The position numbers and the translations under genes were made by a program. The notes below the pieces were generated by a model. The model searched no databases, was not told the DNA's origin, and worked only from the letters and a program-made list of their open reading frames with translations. A DNA stretch of 38,625 nt from an uncultured Bacteroidota bacterium (GTDB taxonomy: Bacteria; Bacteroidota; Bacteroidia; Chitinophagales; Saprospiraceae): NCBI GenBank assembly GCA_903854205.1, contig CAINVS010000287.1, positions 1 through 38,625 of the forward strand, read 5' to 3'. Below, piece after piece: positions 9,989 through 19,141 of this stretch (its first letter is position 1; each line of letters opens with the position of its first letter).

Positions 9989-12900
9989 TTACTTTTTCTC
10001 CATCATTTTTTCAAGGCGTTCCATTCTACTTTTCAAATCTTCCAGTTCTTTTTTCTGAGTTTCAATCACAGCTTCCTGTGCTTTAATCTGAACCTGTTGT
10101 TCCTGTATAGCTTTTACAAGTACTGCGGACATTTTTGAATAATCAATACCCATAGCTTTACCTTTGGAAACTACATTGTTCTCCTCATCATGGAAAGCAA
10201 CAAGTTCAGGGACAACTTCGGCCATTTCTTCAGCAATGAAGCCCAATTGATAGACACCTGATTTATCGAAAGTATATTGATAGCGTACAGGATTGATTTT
10301 CATAATCTCTGCAAGCCCATAGCTCATAGAGCTGATATTCTGTTTCAATTTACCTGAACTTACATTTACAAAACCTGTTGCATAAATAGAAAGTGAGCCG
10401 AAAGAACCACCGCAGTAGATTTTATTAGCATCGCTATATCCGCCGCCACCAGGAACATTTACATTATATCCGCCCAGATAAATTGCACGGTTGTCAAAAC
10501 CGGGATATGAACCTATAAGTTCGAATTTAAAACCGCTGTTAGTATTGTAAGAACTGTGAATTGCATCCGATCCGTTTTGAACCAATGTGCGTGTTCCGAC
10601 AACATGCAGTTTTTCGACCGGAGCATTAATGCCAACTCCAACATTGACATTGTTACCCAAAATTAAGGAATTAGACTGAGCAACTGTAGCATTAGCTCCA
10701 AAAGCAGAGGCATTGGTCAAACCGTCTACAGTGGCGTCCGCAAAAGTACCCATGAAAGTAAGCGAAGAACCTGTTATATTTAAATCACCTGCCGATCTGC
10801 CCACAGCAACATTCGAAGCGCCTGTGGTATTATTTAAAAGGGCATTGAAACCAATACCGACATTACTTGTGGCAGTTGTATTGGCGCCTAGTGCATCCGT
10901 TCCAATTGCCACATTTATGCCTCCTGTGCTAACATCCAAAGCTCTGGCTCCAATGGCTATATTGTTCGAAACCGTTGTTGCTGTTGATAATGCATTTAGA
11001 CCAATAGCTACGTTTTGAATTCCTGTAGTATTTGCACCCAACGCATCGGCCCCAATTGCGACATTAATATTACCACTTGTATTGGCATCCATAGCGCGGG
11101 GACCAATTGCCACATTATTTGAAGCTGTACTGACTAATAATGCATTGTGACCCAAAGCAAGATTATTGGCACCTATGCTGTTAGCACCCAGTGCATCCAC
11201 ACCAATAGCCAAGTTTGGCGTTCCGGTAGTATTTGCATCCAAAGCTCTTGAACCCAGTGCCACATTATCTGAAACTGTATTTAAAAGAAGTGCATTGTGC
11301 CCAACAGCAAGATTGTTGGCACCTATACTGTTAGCTCCCAATGCATCGACACCGATTGCTAAATTTGGTGTACCACTCGTGTTGGCATCCAAAGCTCTTG
11401 AACCCACTGCAACATTGTTAGAAGCAGTGTTGTTATATAGTGCTGTAGAACCAATAGCTGTAATGTTTGAACCGATTGAATTTGAATAAAGTGCCTGATA
11501 GCCCGATGCTGTATTTTCGTTTCCGGTGGTATTAGAATACAAAGCCTGACTACCAGTTGCTATGTTGTAGTTACCAAAAGTATTCAGATATAATGAATTT
11601 GCTCCAAATGCTGAATTTAACAAACCTGAACTATTACTATATAAAGAACGAAACCCTGTGGCTGTATTATCGTTTCCTATACTGTTAAAACCCAGAGAAG
11701 CATATCCAATTGATGTGTTGTTATTACCGATAGTATTTGTAAACATTGAATTATAGCCACTGGCAGTATTATTATTACCTGATGAATTGTTATACATAGC
11801 CTGACTTCCAACTGCTGTGTTAAAGCCCCCAATGTCATTGTTACGCAATGAAGAATTACCGTTAGCTGTATTATTTATACCACTTGAATTAAGATACATT
11901 GAATTGTAACCAAATGCTGCATTGTTATATCCGGTCGTATTACTGAACATAGATAAACCGCCATTTGCTGAATTGTTATTGCCCGTAGTGTTATTATATA
12001 AGGTTTGATACCCTACAGCTGTATTTTGATTTCCTGAACTATTGCTAAACAAACCCTGATGACCTGTTACAGTATTGAAGGAACCTGTGTTTGAATTACC
12101 TGATTGATAGCCCAAAAAAACATTGCTTGTGATATGATCAATTCTTCCGGCATTTTGGTTATTGACTCTAATGTTGAAAGGTACGTTATCAGTTGTACCA
12201 ATAAAATTAGTACCATCTACGGTATTGGCATTGCCTAATACTTTCCAGTCATTGCTTTGTGTATTGAGGAATCGCACCCATATGACACCGTTCCAGTAGT
12301 AGTATCCAGGGGTTACGTCAGCAATTGTGGCACTATTATACACCAACAAAGAAGTCGCAGGTGCTGTAACAGGTAGATTTGATGTTGTAGTTGTCAAGGC
12401 AATGCGAGGTATTAATACCCCTCTGTTGGCCGCATTTAGTTCCAACAAAGCCGAAGCATCAGGTGTAGAAGTGCCTACTCCCACATTAACTCCAGAACCC
12501 AAAATAAGGGCATTGGATTGATTAACAATAGCATTGGCACCAATAGCCGTAGCGTTGTTAAGCCCTGTAAAACCTGCATTAGAACCAGCATTAATTCCAA
12601 GATAAGTATTGTTAGCACCCGTAGTATTTACTAAACCTGCTCTATGTCCTACGGCAGTATTATTGGCTCCTGTATTATTAAACAGCGAAAAACTGCCTAT
12701 ACTGGTATTGGTGTTACTGGTTAAGTTATTTTCCAACGCTCGATATCCTACGGCAGTATTCTCTGTTCCTATTGTTGTTCGGTTCATGGCATCAGAGCCG
12801 ATAGCAATATTTCCGCTACCAGTAGTATTCAAATTCAAAGAACGATAGCCCATCGCTACATTTGATTCGCCTGAAGTATTGCTCAATAATGCACCTGAGC

Positions 12901-13597
12901 CGGCAGCTGTATTGTTTCTACCAGTGGTATTGGCAGATAAGGCAGTAGAGCCTGTGGCGGTGTTATCCCAGCCAGTATTGGCAGCCTGCATGGCATTAGC
13001 ACCAACAGCTGTATTTCGTATGCCTGTGGTGTTTCCTTGTAGAGAAGCATTACCGATAGCCGTATTGCTTTGCCCTGAGGTATTTGCGGTAAGTGCACGA
13101 TAGCCATTACCTGTATTTCCCAAAGCAGTATTTGCATTTCCCGACAAATAGCCCCAAAATGTAGATTGAAGAGCCATATCTATTCTACCCGATTTTTGGT
13201 TATTAACCCGGACATTAAAAGGTACATTATTAGTAGTACCAATAAAATTGGTACCATCTACGGTATTGGCATTTCCCAATATTGTCCAGTCATTGCTTTG
13301 AGTATTGAGTAATCGCACCCATATGACACCGTTCCAGTAGTAGTATCCTGGAGTTACGTCAGCTATTGTGGCACTATTATATACCAACAAAGAAGTGGCA
13401 GGTGCTGTAACAGGTAGGTTAGATGTGGTGGATGTCAAACTGATACGTGGTATCAATAAGCCCGTGTTTGTGGAGCTAATGTCCAGTTTTGCTGAACTGT
13501 TTGGGGTGGATGTACCGATACCTACATTTTGAGCATTAAGTTGGTTTAGAAACAGAAATAATGCGCATTTAAAAATTTGTAAAATAAATTTTTGCAT
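9989..13597 (-). CDS. Secreted 17-aa-repeat (YadA-head-like) protein with C-terminal S74 / endosialidase-chaperone domain
   Basis: Signal peptide; NVGIGTSTPN; many NTAxGxxALxxNTTGxx units; C-terminal KLKQNISSMSYGLAEIMKINPVRYQYTFDKSGVYQLGFIAEEMAEVVPELV plus coiled coil. Confidence 0.88.
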   Translation of the reverse strand: MQKFILQIFKCALFLFLNQLNAQNVGIGTSTPNSSAKLDISSTNTGLLIPRISLTSTTSNLPVTAPATSLLVYNSATIADVTPGYYYWNGVIWVRLLNTQSNDWTILGNANTVDGTNFIGTTNNVPFNVRVNNQKSGRIDMALQSTFWGYLSGNANTALGNTGNGYRALTANTSGQSNTAIGNASLQGNTTGIRNTAVGANAMQAANTGWDNTATGSTALSANTTGRNNTAAGSGALLSNTSGESNVAMGYRSLNLNTTGSGNIAIGSDAMNRTTIGTENTAVGYRALENNLTSNTNTSIGSFSLFNNTGANNTAVGHRAGLVNTTGANNTYLGINAGSNAGFTGLNNATAIGANAIVNQSNALILGSGVNVGVGTSTPDASALLELNAANRGVLIPRIALTTTTSNLPVTAPATSLLVYNSATIADVTPGYYYWNGVIWVRFLNTQSNDWKVLGNANTVDGTNFIGTTDNVPFNIRVNNQNAGRIDHITSNVFLGYQSGNSNTGSFNTVTGHQGLFSNSSGNQNTAVGYQTLYNNTTGNNNSANGGLSMFSNTTGYNNAAFGYNSMYLNSSGINNTANGNSSLRNNDIGGFNTAVGSQAMYNNSSGNNNTASGYNSMFTNTIGNNNTSIGYASLGFNSIGNDNTATGFRSLYSNSSGLLNSAFGANSLYLNTFGNYNIATGSQALYSNTTGNENTASGYQALYSNSIGSNITAIGSTALYNNTASNNVAVGSRALDANTSGTPNLAIGVDALGANSIGANNLAVGHNALLLNTVSDNVALGSRALDANTTGTPNLAIGVDALGANSIGANNLALGHNALLVSTASNNVAIGPRAMDANTSGNINVAIGADALGANTTGIQNVAIGLNALSTATTVSNNIAIGARALDVSTGGINVAIGTDALGANTTATSNVGIGFNALLNNTTGASNVAVGRSAGDLNITGSSLTFMGTFADATVDGLTNASAFGANATVAQSNSLILGNNVNVGVGINAPVEKLHVVGTRTLVQNGSDAIHSSYNTNSGFKFELIGSYPGFDNRAIYLGGYNVNVPGGGGYSDANKIYCGGSFGSLSIYATGFVNVSSGKLKQNISSMSYGLAEIMKINPVRYQYTFDKSGVYQLGFIAEEMAEVVPELVAFHDEENNVVSKGKAMGIDYSKMSAVLVKAIQEQQVQIKAQEAVIETQKKELEDLKSRMERLEKMMEKK
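12158..13430 (-). repeat. Two copies of a ~230-bp module (12158-12391 and 13199-13430) inside the S74 repeat gene
   Basis: Near-identical DNA encoding LPVTAPATSLLVYNSATIADVTPGYYYWNGVIWVR.LNTQSNDW..LGNANTVDGTNFIGTT. Confidence 0.9.
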
Positions 13598-13980
13598 ATA
13601 ATTTTAAAATTTGGTTTGATAAGCAATTTAGATAATTCGAATTAATGTAAATGTAAGCAGTTGTGACAAATAATGAAAATTATTTCTTAGAATATTGAAA
13701 AAGAAAACTGAACGCTATTTATGCTAAACCTTATGTGAATTAAATAGTTATTATTATTTGTTTACAATTTATTAAAGCAGTCAAGCAAAATTATTAATAT
13801 TTTTAAGCACTTATTGTTTTCTGAAACTGATAATGCGAGTTCTACAAACGTAGAATTAAATTTCATTAAATCCCTTGCAAAAGCCTCGATTCCGTTATCA
13901 TTTCACAAATGAGCATTACTTATCAATAATTTTACATGTTTGCATCTATAAAAAGTAATATTTTGTTGTTTTAGTAAAGA

Positions 13981-15024
13981 TTACTTTCCATATTTTATTT
14001 TTTTTCCGTTTACCTCCAGATTTAATAGATGTAAGGCTGAAGGATAGGTGATTTTAATTTCCTGATCTGATTTTGGCATTTCACCCTCTAATAATTTAAG
14101 TTCAGTTTCCCCTTCCAACTCACCTGTAGCCGTAAAACGCTTAAGCAAAACGGTATTTTCTTTAAATTCGGGCTGAAACCAAGAACCCGCACCTTCTCCG
14201 CTAAGCCAAAGCAGAATGCTGTCCTGAAGATGTGCCGGTTTTTCAGGCATTGGAATAATGCCGTATAAACGTTCCCGAGGCGGCTTTTGTGCCGGATAGA
14301 AGGGCGCTTTGGCCAACATATGCGGCAGTACTTCTTTTTTATTTAATGCGTGGACATTATTGAGGGTTGTTGGTGTAATCGGCTTGAGGAAACGCAGGTA
14401 GAGCCACTTTTTCAGATCAGGTTTTCCGGCTCTGATAACGGTATTGACAAAGCGGGAACAGTTGGTGCCATTCCAAATGAATGGACCATAAGGCCAAATA
14501 TGTCTTTCGTGCATTTCCCCGGCTTTGGCAGCGGCAGCACTATAATCGATACTACAGAAAGATGCATGCAGTTTTCCCTCACCATGACAGGCAGGATTAT
14601 TCTGCAATTCTTCCAAAATTTCACGAAAGTTGAGAATTTGTGTCCCATCATCTGAAAAAACAGCTTTGGTTTTGATGATCAGATCGTGGTCTGCCTCGGC
14701 GCTCCGAACTCTTCCCCACTGATAAGGTGCATGATAGCGGCCAAAGTCGAAATAAAGGCAATTGCCTTTTGAATCGACCAAAACCAATGCAGCATGTCCT
14801 ACTTTATAATAATGATTTTTACTGATTCCCAAAAGATGGGTCAGACTGTCATACCATGCAGCGGTCTGTTTACAATACATTTCGGGCCAGGCTAAGGCTA
14901 TTGCAAAGCCTTTTTCATTGTTTTTCATCAAAAATTCCTTGTTTAAATATGTTCGTTTCTGACTTTTTAAATCTGCTTTAAAGAAAAGTACATTAAGTTC
15001 AGGCAATAATTTAATAAAGCTCAA
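13981..15024 (-). CDS. Hypothetical protein, possibly a circularly permuted NlpC/P60-like (papain-fold) protein; start may be internal (MKNNEKGFAI)
   Basis: 347-aa ORF with KVGHAALVLVD (His) preceding NGTNCSRFVNTV (Cys). Confidence 0.7.
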   Translation of the reverse strand: MSFIKLLPELNVLFFKADLKSQKRTYLNKEFLMKNNEKGFAIALAWPEMYCKQTAAWYDSLTHLLGISKNHYYKVGHAALVLVDSKGNCLYFDFGRYHAPYQWGRVRSAEADHDLIIKTKAVFSDDGTQILNFREILEELQNNPACHGEGKLHASFCSIDYSAAAAKAGEMHERHIWPYGPFIWNGTNCSRFVNTVIRAGKPDLKKWLYLRFLKPITPTTLNNVHALNKKEVLPHMLAKAPFYPAQKPPRERLYGIIPMPEKPAHLQDSILLWLSGEGAGSWFQPEFKENTVLLKRFTATGELEGETELKLLEGEMPKSDQEIKITYPSALHLLNLEVNGKKIKYGK

Positions 15025-15028
15025 AGTC

Positions 15029-15811
15029 TTAAATTTTCCATTCCATTACACAGGGGCAATGATCTGAATGTACGGCATCATTCAAAAGATTGGCTGCCAG
15101 GATTCTTTCTTTTGCAGGTGTTGTAACTGCCTGATAGTCGATACGCCAACCCTTGTTTGCAGACCTTGCAGTTGCAGAACGCATACTCCACCAGCTGTAT
15201 TTTTGCAACTCAGGGTTCACGAATCGGAAACTGTCCACAAATTCAGCTTCGCTCAGCCATTTTGTCATCCAGGCACGCTCTTCAGGTAAAAATCCCGAGC
15301 TTTTTTTGTTGCCCTTGGGGTCATGTATATCCACTTCATTGTGTGCAATATTCAAATCACCCTGAACAATAATATTTGGCCTTTCTTTTCTCAATTCCTG
15401 AATCCAGACAAGGAAAGCATCCAAAAATTCATATTTTACAGTTTGGCGTATGTCTCCGGAAGTTCCAGATGGGAAATAACAGTTGAGCAGCGTCCAATCG
15501 CCAAAATCGAGACGAAGAATGCGGCCCTCATCATCAAAGGTTTTGTTACCCATACCTTCCACTACTTTATCTGCCTTCAATTTGCTAAAAACAGCTACCC
15601 CGCTGTATCCTGCTTTTTGTGCATGATGCCAGTAAATATGGTAACCTGCATCTATAAGCGGCTGCAGTTCCACTTGTTCCTGAAAGGCTTTTGCCTCCTG
15701 AATGCCCACAATATCGAATTTATTGGAAAGCACCCATTCTGTCCAGCCTTTTTTCATGGCAGCGCGTATGCCGTTGACATTGTAGGAGACTATTTTGATT
15801 GATTTGTTCAT
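15029..15811 (-). CDS. xth: Exodeoxyribonuclease III
   Basis: SYNVNGIRAAMKKG, IQEAKA, GDLNIAHNEVDIHDPKGNKKSSGF, WRIDYQAVT, SDHCPCVMEW. Confidence 0.93.
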   Translation of the reverse strand: MNKSIKIVSYNVNGIRAAMKKGWTEWVLSNKFDIVGIQEAKAFQEQVELQPLIDAGYHIYWHHAQKAGYSGVAVFSKLKADKVVEGMGNKTFDDEGRILRLDFGDWTLLNCYFPSGTSGDIRQTVKYEFLDAFLVWIQELRKERPNIIVQGDLNIAHNEVDIHDPKGNKKSSGFLPEERAWMTKWLSEAEFVDSFRFVNPELQKYSWWSMRSATARSANKGWRIDYQAVTTPAKERILAANLLNDAVHSDHCPCVMEWKI

Positions 15812-15955
15812 GATATTTGGCGTATTGAGAAACTGTGAAATTAAAAGTTTTGGAAAGAAGTCAAATCAAAGCGGACAATTGTTTTTTCAGTTCAGAAAGT
15901 TTTTTGTATTATCGCTTGTTAATTCACTGCTGTTTTTGGCAAATATTTGTATTTG

Positions 15956-15968
15956 ACTGACAGTCAGT
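15956..15968. promoter_or_regulatory. Palindromic operator-like site
   Basis: ACTGAC-A-GTCAGT perfect dyad in the divergent xth / hydrolase intergenic region. Confidence 0.35.
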
Positions 15969-16122
15969 ATAGTGTAACAATGTTAGAATTCTTTTGTTTG
16001 TTCTGACTACAAAATAGTAACTTTTGTCTGACAACGGCAAACACAATTCCCAAAATTTTCCCGGAATAGCTGTTGTCATTCTTATTTGTCATTGATTTTT
16101 CAAATCAATAAAAAACCGGCCC

Positions 16123-16998
16123 GTGCTGCTTAAAGATTTATTATTCAAATATACAACAGATGCTTCGCGATTTTTGGTGGTCGACAACATGATGCTCCAC
16201 TATCGGGAAGAGGGAGAAGGTGAACCTTTGCTTTTGCTGCATGGGGCTTTTTCGTCGCTGCATACTTTCAATGAGTGGAACAAACATCTGAAAAAACACT
16301 ACAGAGTTATCCGGCTTGATCTTATGGGATTTGGACTTACAGGTCCCAATGATACAAGCGATTACACGATGGAAAACCATATTAGGGTACTCAAAGCTTT
16401 TCTGAATATCATAAAAGTAGATAAATGCCACATTGTGGGCAATTCATTGGGTGGCTGGCTGGCTTGGGAATTTGCCTACCGTTATCCGCAAAAGGTTGCA
16501 AAGCTTGTTTTGATGGATGCTGCCGGTTTTTTAGAGGAGGAAAACATTCCGCTTCCATTCAAATTGGCCCGTACCCCGATGTTTGGTCGTGTAATAAAAT
16601 ATGTAGTCCGCCGACAAATTTTGGAGCAGTTCCTGCGACAGGTTTATTTCGATCAGAGCAAGGTGACAGAACAGCTGGTGACGCGTTATTACGAACTGTT
16701 TATCAGAGATGGTAATCCCGATGCTTTTTTAAAATTGGTGAATACACCTTACACCGATAATACGCCTGCGCTTAGACATATTGCGAATGAAACATTGATT
16801 CTTTGGGGTCGCGAAGATATGTGGATTCCGGTGCATAATGCCTACCGTTTTCATTCCATGCTGCGCAATTCCAAACTGAAAATTTATCCGCAGGTTGGAC
16901 ATGTTCCTATGGAAGAAATTCCAGATGAATCATTGCTTGACGTGATGAATTTTTTGGAAGCTGTAGGAGAATATGCAGTGAAACAGTTGGAAGATTAA
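16123..16998 (+). CDS. Alpha/beta hydrolase
   Basis: LLLLHGAFSS, HIVGNSLGGWLAWEFA (GxSxGG nucleophile elbow), ILWGREDMWIP, VGHVPMEE. Confidence 0.92.
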   Translation: MLLKDLLFKYTTDASRFLVVDNMMLHYREEGEGEPLLLLHGAFSSLHTFNEWNKHLKKHYRVIRLDLMGFGLTGPNDTSDYTMENHIRVLKAFLNIIKVDKCHIVGNSLGGWLAWEFAYRYPQKVAKLVLMDAAGFLEEENIPLPFKLARTPMFGRVIKYVVRRQILEQFLRQVYFDQSKVTEQLVTRYYELFIRDGNPDAFLKLVNTPYTDNTPALRHIANETLILWGREDMWIPVHNAYRFHSMLRNSKLKIYPQVGHVPMEEIPDESLLDVMNFLEAVGEYAVKQLED

Positions 16999-17091
16999 GC
17001 CTTTTAGTAGCCAGGAACCAGCAATTTAGTTCCCAGGAGATAGATTTCTTCTGCAGATCTATAATTTACCGCAAAGAACCGAAGTAATTTA

Positions 17092-17177
17092 TAGAGCTCG
17101 CATAGCTCGGTTCGCAAAGTATTGAAGAAAAACCAAATTATATTAAGCATCCAAGAACCGAACGGAGTGAGCTCTAC
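17092..17177. repeat. Spaced inverted repeat of the ACCGAACGGAGTGAGCTC family
   Basis: AGAGCTC-N8-CGGTTC opposes GAACCG-N8-GAGCTCT about 40 nt away. Confidence 0.6.
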
Positions 17178-17428
17178 AATTTTGAAGGAAAGAAGAGCTA
17201 CGAACAAATAACAATTCAAAATTATCTAAGAAATTCTGGAAAAATAAAAGTAACTCAGTACCAAGTACGCTCTACCCTCTACAAAGTACCAAAAAAATTA
17301 CTTGATTACTTGAAAAAATATCATCCCTTCGGGATTAAAAGCCTAAACCAATCTCGTTATTTTCCTGATACCTGATACCCTCTACCAAGTACCTCTACCA
17401 AGTACAAAATACAAAATACTCAATTTAT

Positions 17429-19081
17429 ATGTCAGACAATAATTTAAACGAAGAAAAGAAAGAAACGCTCAATTTCATTGAACAGATAATCATTGAGCAC
17501 AATAAAACCGGAAAATTTGAAGGGCGCGTTCATACCCGCTTTCCTCCGGAACCCAACGGATACCTGCACATAGGTCATGCAAAGGCCATCTGTGTAAGCT
17601 TTGGCATTGCCCAAAAATTTGGCGGCAAAACCAATCTGCGCTTCGATGATACCAATCCGGATACTGAAGAGACAGAATTTGTGGAAGGTATCAAACGCGA
17701 TGTGCGCTGGCTTGGCTTTAATTGGGAGGGAGAGGAACTCTATGCTTCCAATTATTTCCAAACCTTATATGATTATGCAGTACAGCTAATCAATCAGGGC
17801 GATGCCTATGTCGATTTTTCGTCAGCAGAAGTAATGGATACGGAGAAAAAAGCCGGAAAAGAAAGTCAGTACCGCAACCGCAGCGTAGCTGAAAATCTTT
17901 CAGATTTTGAGAAAATGCGTATTGGTGAATACGAAGAAGGTACTTGTGTACTGCGTGCCAAAATCGACATGAATGCGGATAACTGGCTACTGCGCGACCC
18001 GCTGCTTTACCGTATCAAGAAAATGGCGCACCACCGTACCGGCGACAAATGGAACATTTATCCGATGTACGACTGGGCACATGGTCAATCCGATTCTATC
18101 GAAGGTATCACACATTCGCTCTGTACACTCGAATTCGAACCGCACAGAGCACTTTATGATTGGTGTATCCAAAAATTGGGTATTTATGCACCGCAGCAGA
18201 TTGAGTTTTCACGCCTGAACGTCAATTACACGATCACTTCTAAACGCAAGTTGAAGGAATTGGTGGAAAAAGGCCATGTAAAAGGCTGGGACGATCCACG
18301 CATGCCAACTATCACTGCCATGCGCCGTCGGGGTTATACGCCTGCATCTATCCGAAATTTTATCGAGAAAGCCGGAGTCTCTAAACGGGAGCAGCAGATT
18401 GACATTTCGCTGCTCGATTTCTGTGTGCGTGAAGACCTAAACAAAGTGGCTACCCGTGCCATGTGTGTACTCGATCCGATAAAAGTCATTATCACTAATT
18501 TTCCGGAAGGAAAGGTGGAAATGATGCATGTGGAAAATAATCAGGAAATGGAAGGCAGCGGTTCACACGATGTCCCTTTCAGTGCTGAGATTTACATTGA
18601 ACAGGATGACTTTATGGTCGATCCGCCCAAGAAATATTTCCGTCTCGCTCCGGGTCAGATGGTACGCCTGAAAGGTGCCTACATCATCCGTTGCGATCAT
18701 CATGTTACAGATGCCGAAGGCAAAGTTACGGAAATTCACTGCAGTTATATCGAAAATAGCCGAAGCGGCGAAGACACAAGCGGGCTAAAAGTAAAAGGTA
18801 CCCTACACTGGGTGTCTGCAGCTCATGCAGTGCCAGTGGAACTGCGTTTGTACGAAAGATTGTTCTCAAATCCGGAACCGGGCTCATCCGATAATTATTT
18901 GGATGATTTGAATCCAAATTCCCTGCAAATCACAACCGGCTACGCCGAGCCCTTCCTGAAATCGGCTAAGCTCGAGGACCGTTTTCAGTTCATGCGCATC
19001 GGATATTTCTGTTTGGACAGTGACAGTACTGAATCTAAATTGGTTTTCAACAGGACTGTGAGTCTGAAAGAAGGATTTTAA
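17429..19081 (+). CDS. glnS: Glutaminyl-tRNA synthetase
   Basis: RFPPEPNGYLHIGHAKAICVSFGIA, LRFDDTNPDTEETEFVE, VNYTITSKRKLKELVEKGHVKGWDDPRMPT. Confidence 0.96.
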   Translation: MSDNNLNEEKKETLNFIEQIIIEHNKTGKFEGRVHTRFPPEPNGYLHIGHAKAICVSFGIAQKFGGKTNLRFDDTNPDTEETEFVEGIKRDVRWLGFNWEGEELYASNYFQTLYDYAVQLINQGDAYVDFSSAEVMDTEKKAGKESQYRNRSVAENLSDFEKMRIGEYEEGTCVLRAKIDMNADNWLLRDPLLYRIKKMAHHRTGDKWNIYPMYDWAHGQSDSIEGITHSLCTLEFEPHRALYDWCIQKLGIYAPQQIEFSRLNVNYTITSKRKLKELVEKGHVKGWDDPRMPTITAMRRRGYTPASIRNFIEKAGVSKREQQIDISLLDFCVREDLNKVATRAMCVLDPIKVIITNFPEGKVEMMHVENNQEMEGSGSHDVPFSAEIYIEQDDFMVDPPKKYFRLAPGQMVRLKGAYIIRCDHHVTDAEGKVTEIHCSYIENSRSGEDTSGLKVKGTLHWVSAAHAVPVELRLYERLFSNPEPGSSDNYLDDLNPNSLQITTGYAEPFLKSAKLEDRFQFMRIGYFCLDSDSTESKLVFNRTVSLKEGF

Positions 19082-19141
19082 TAGCAACCCCAAAATTAAA
19101 ATCATATTAATTTCCATCACCCTACAACAAAGCAGATTTTT

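Noticed and set aside
10713-13103. Plus-strand ORFs rich in Ala/Pro/Val opposite the S74 repeat gene
   Set aside because: Antisense translations of the repeats, with no independent support.
9989-13597. S74 protein as evidence of a prophage
   Set aside because: No capsid, terminase, integrase or lysis genes nearby; S74 repeats are common in bacterial surface proteins.
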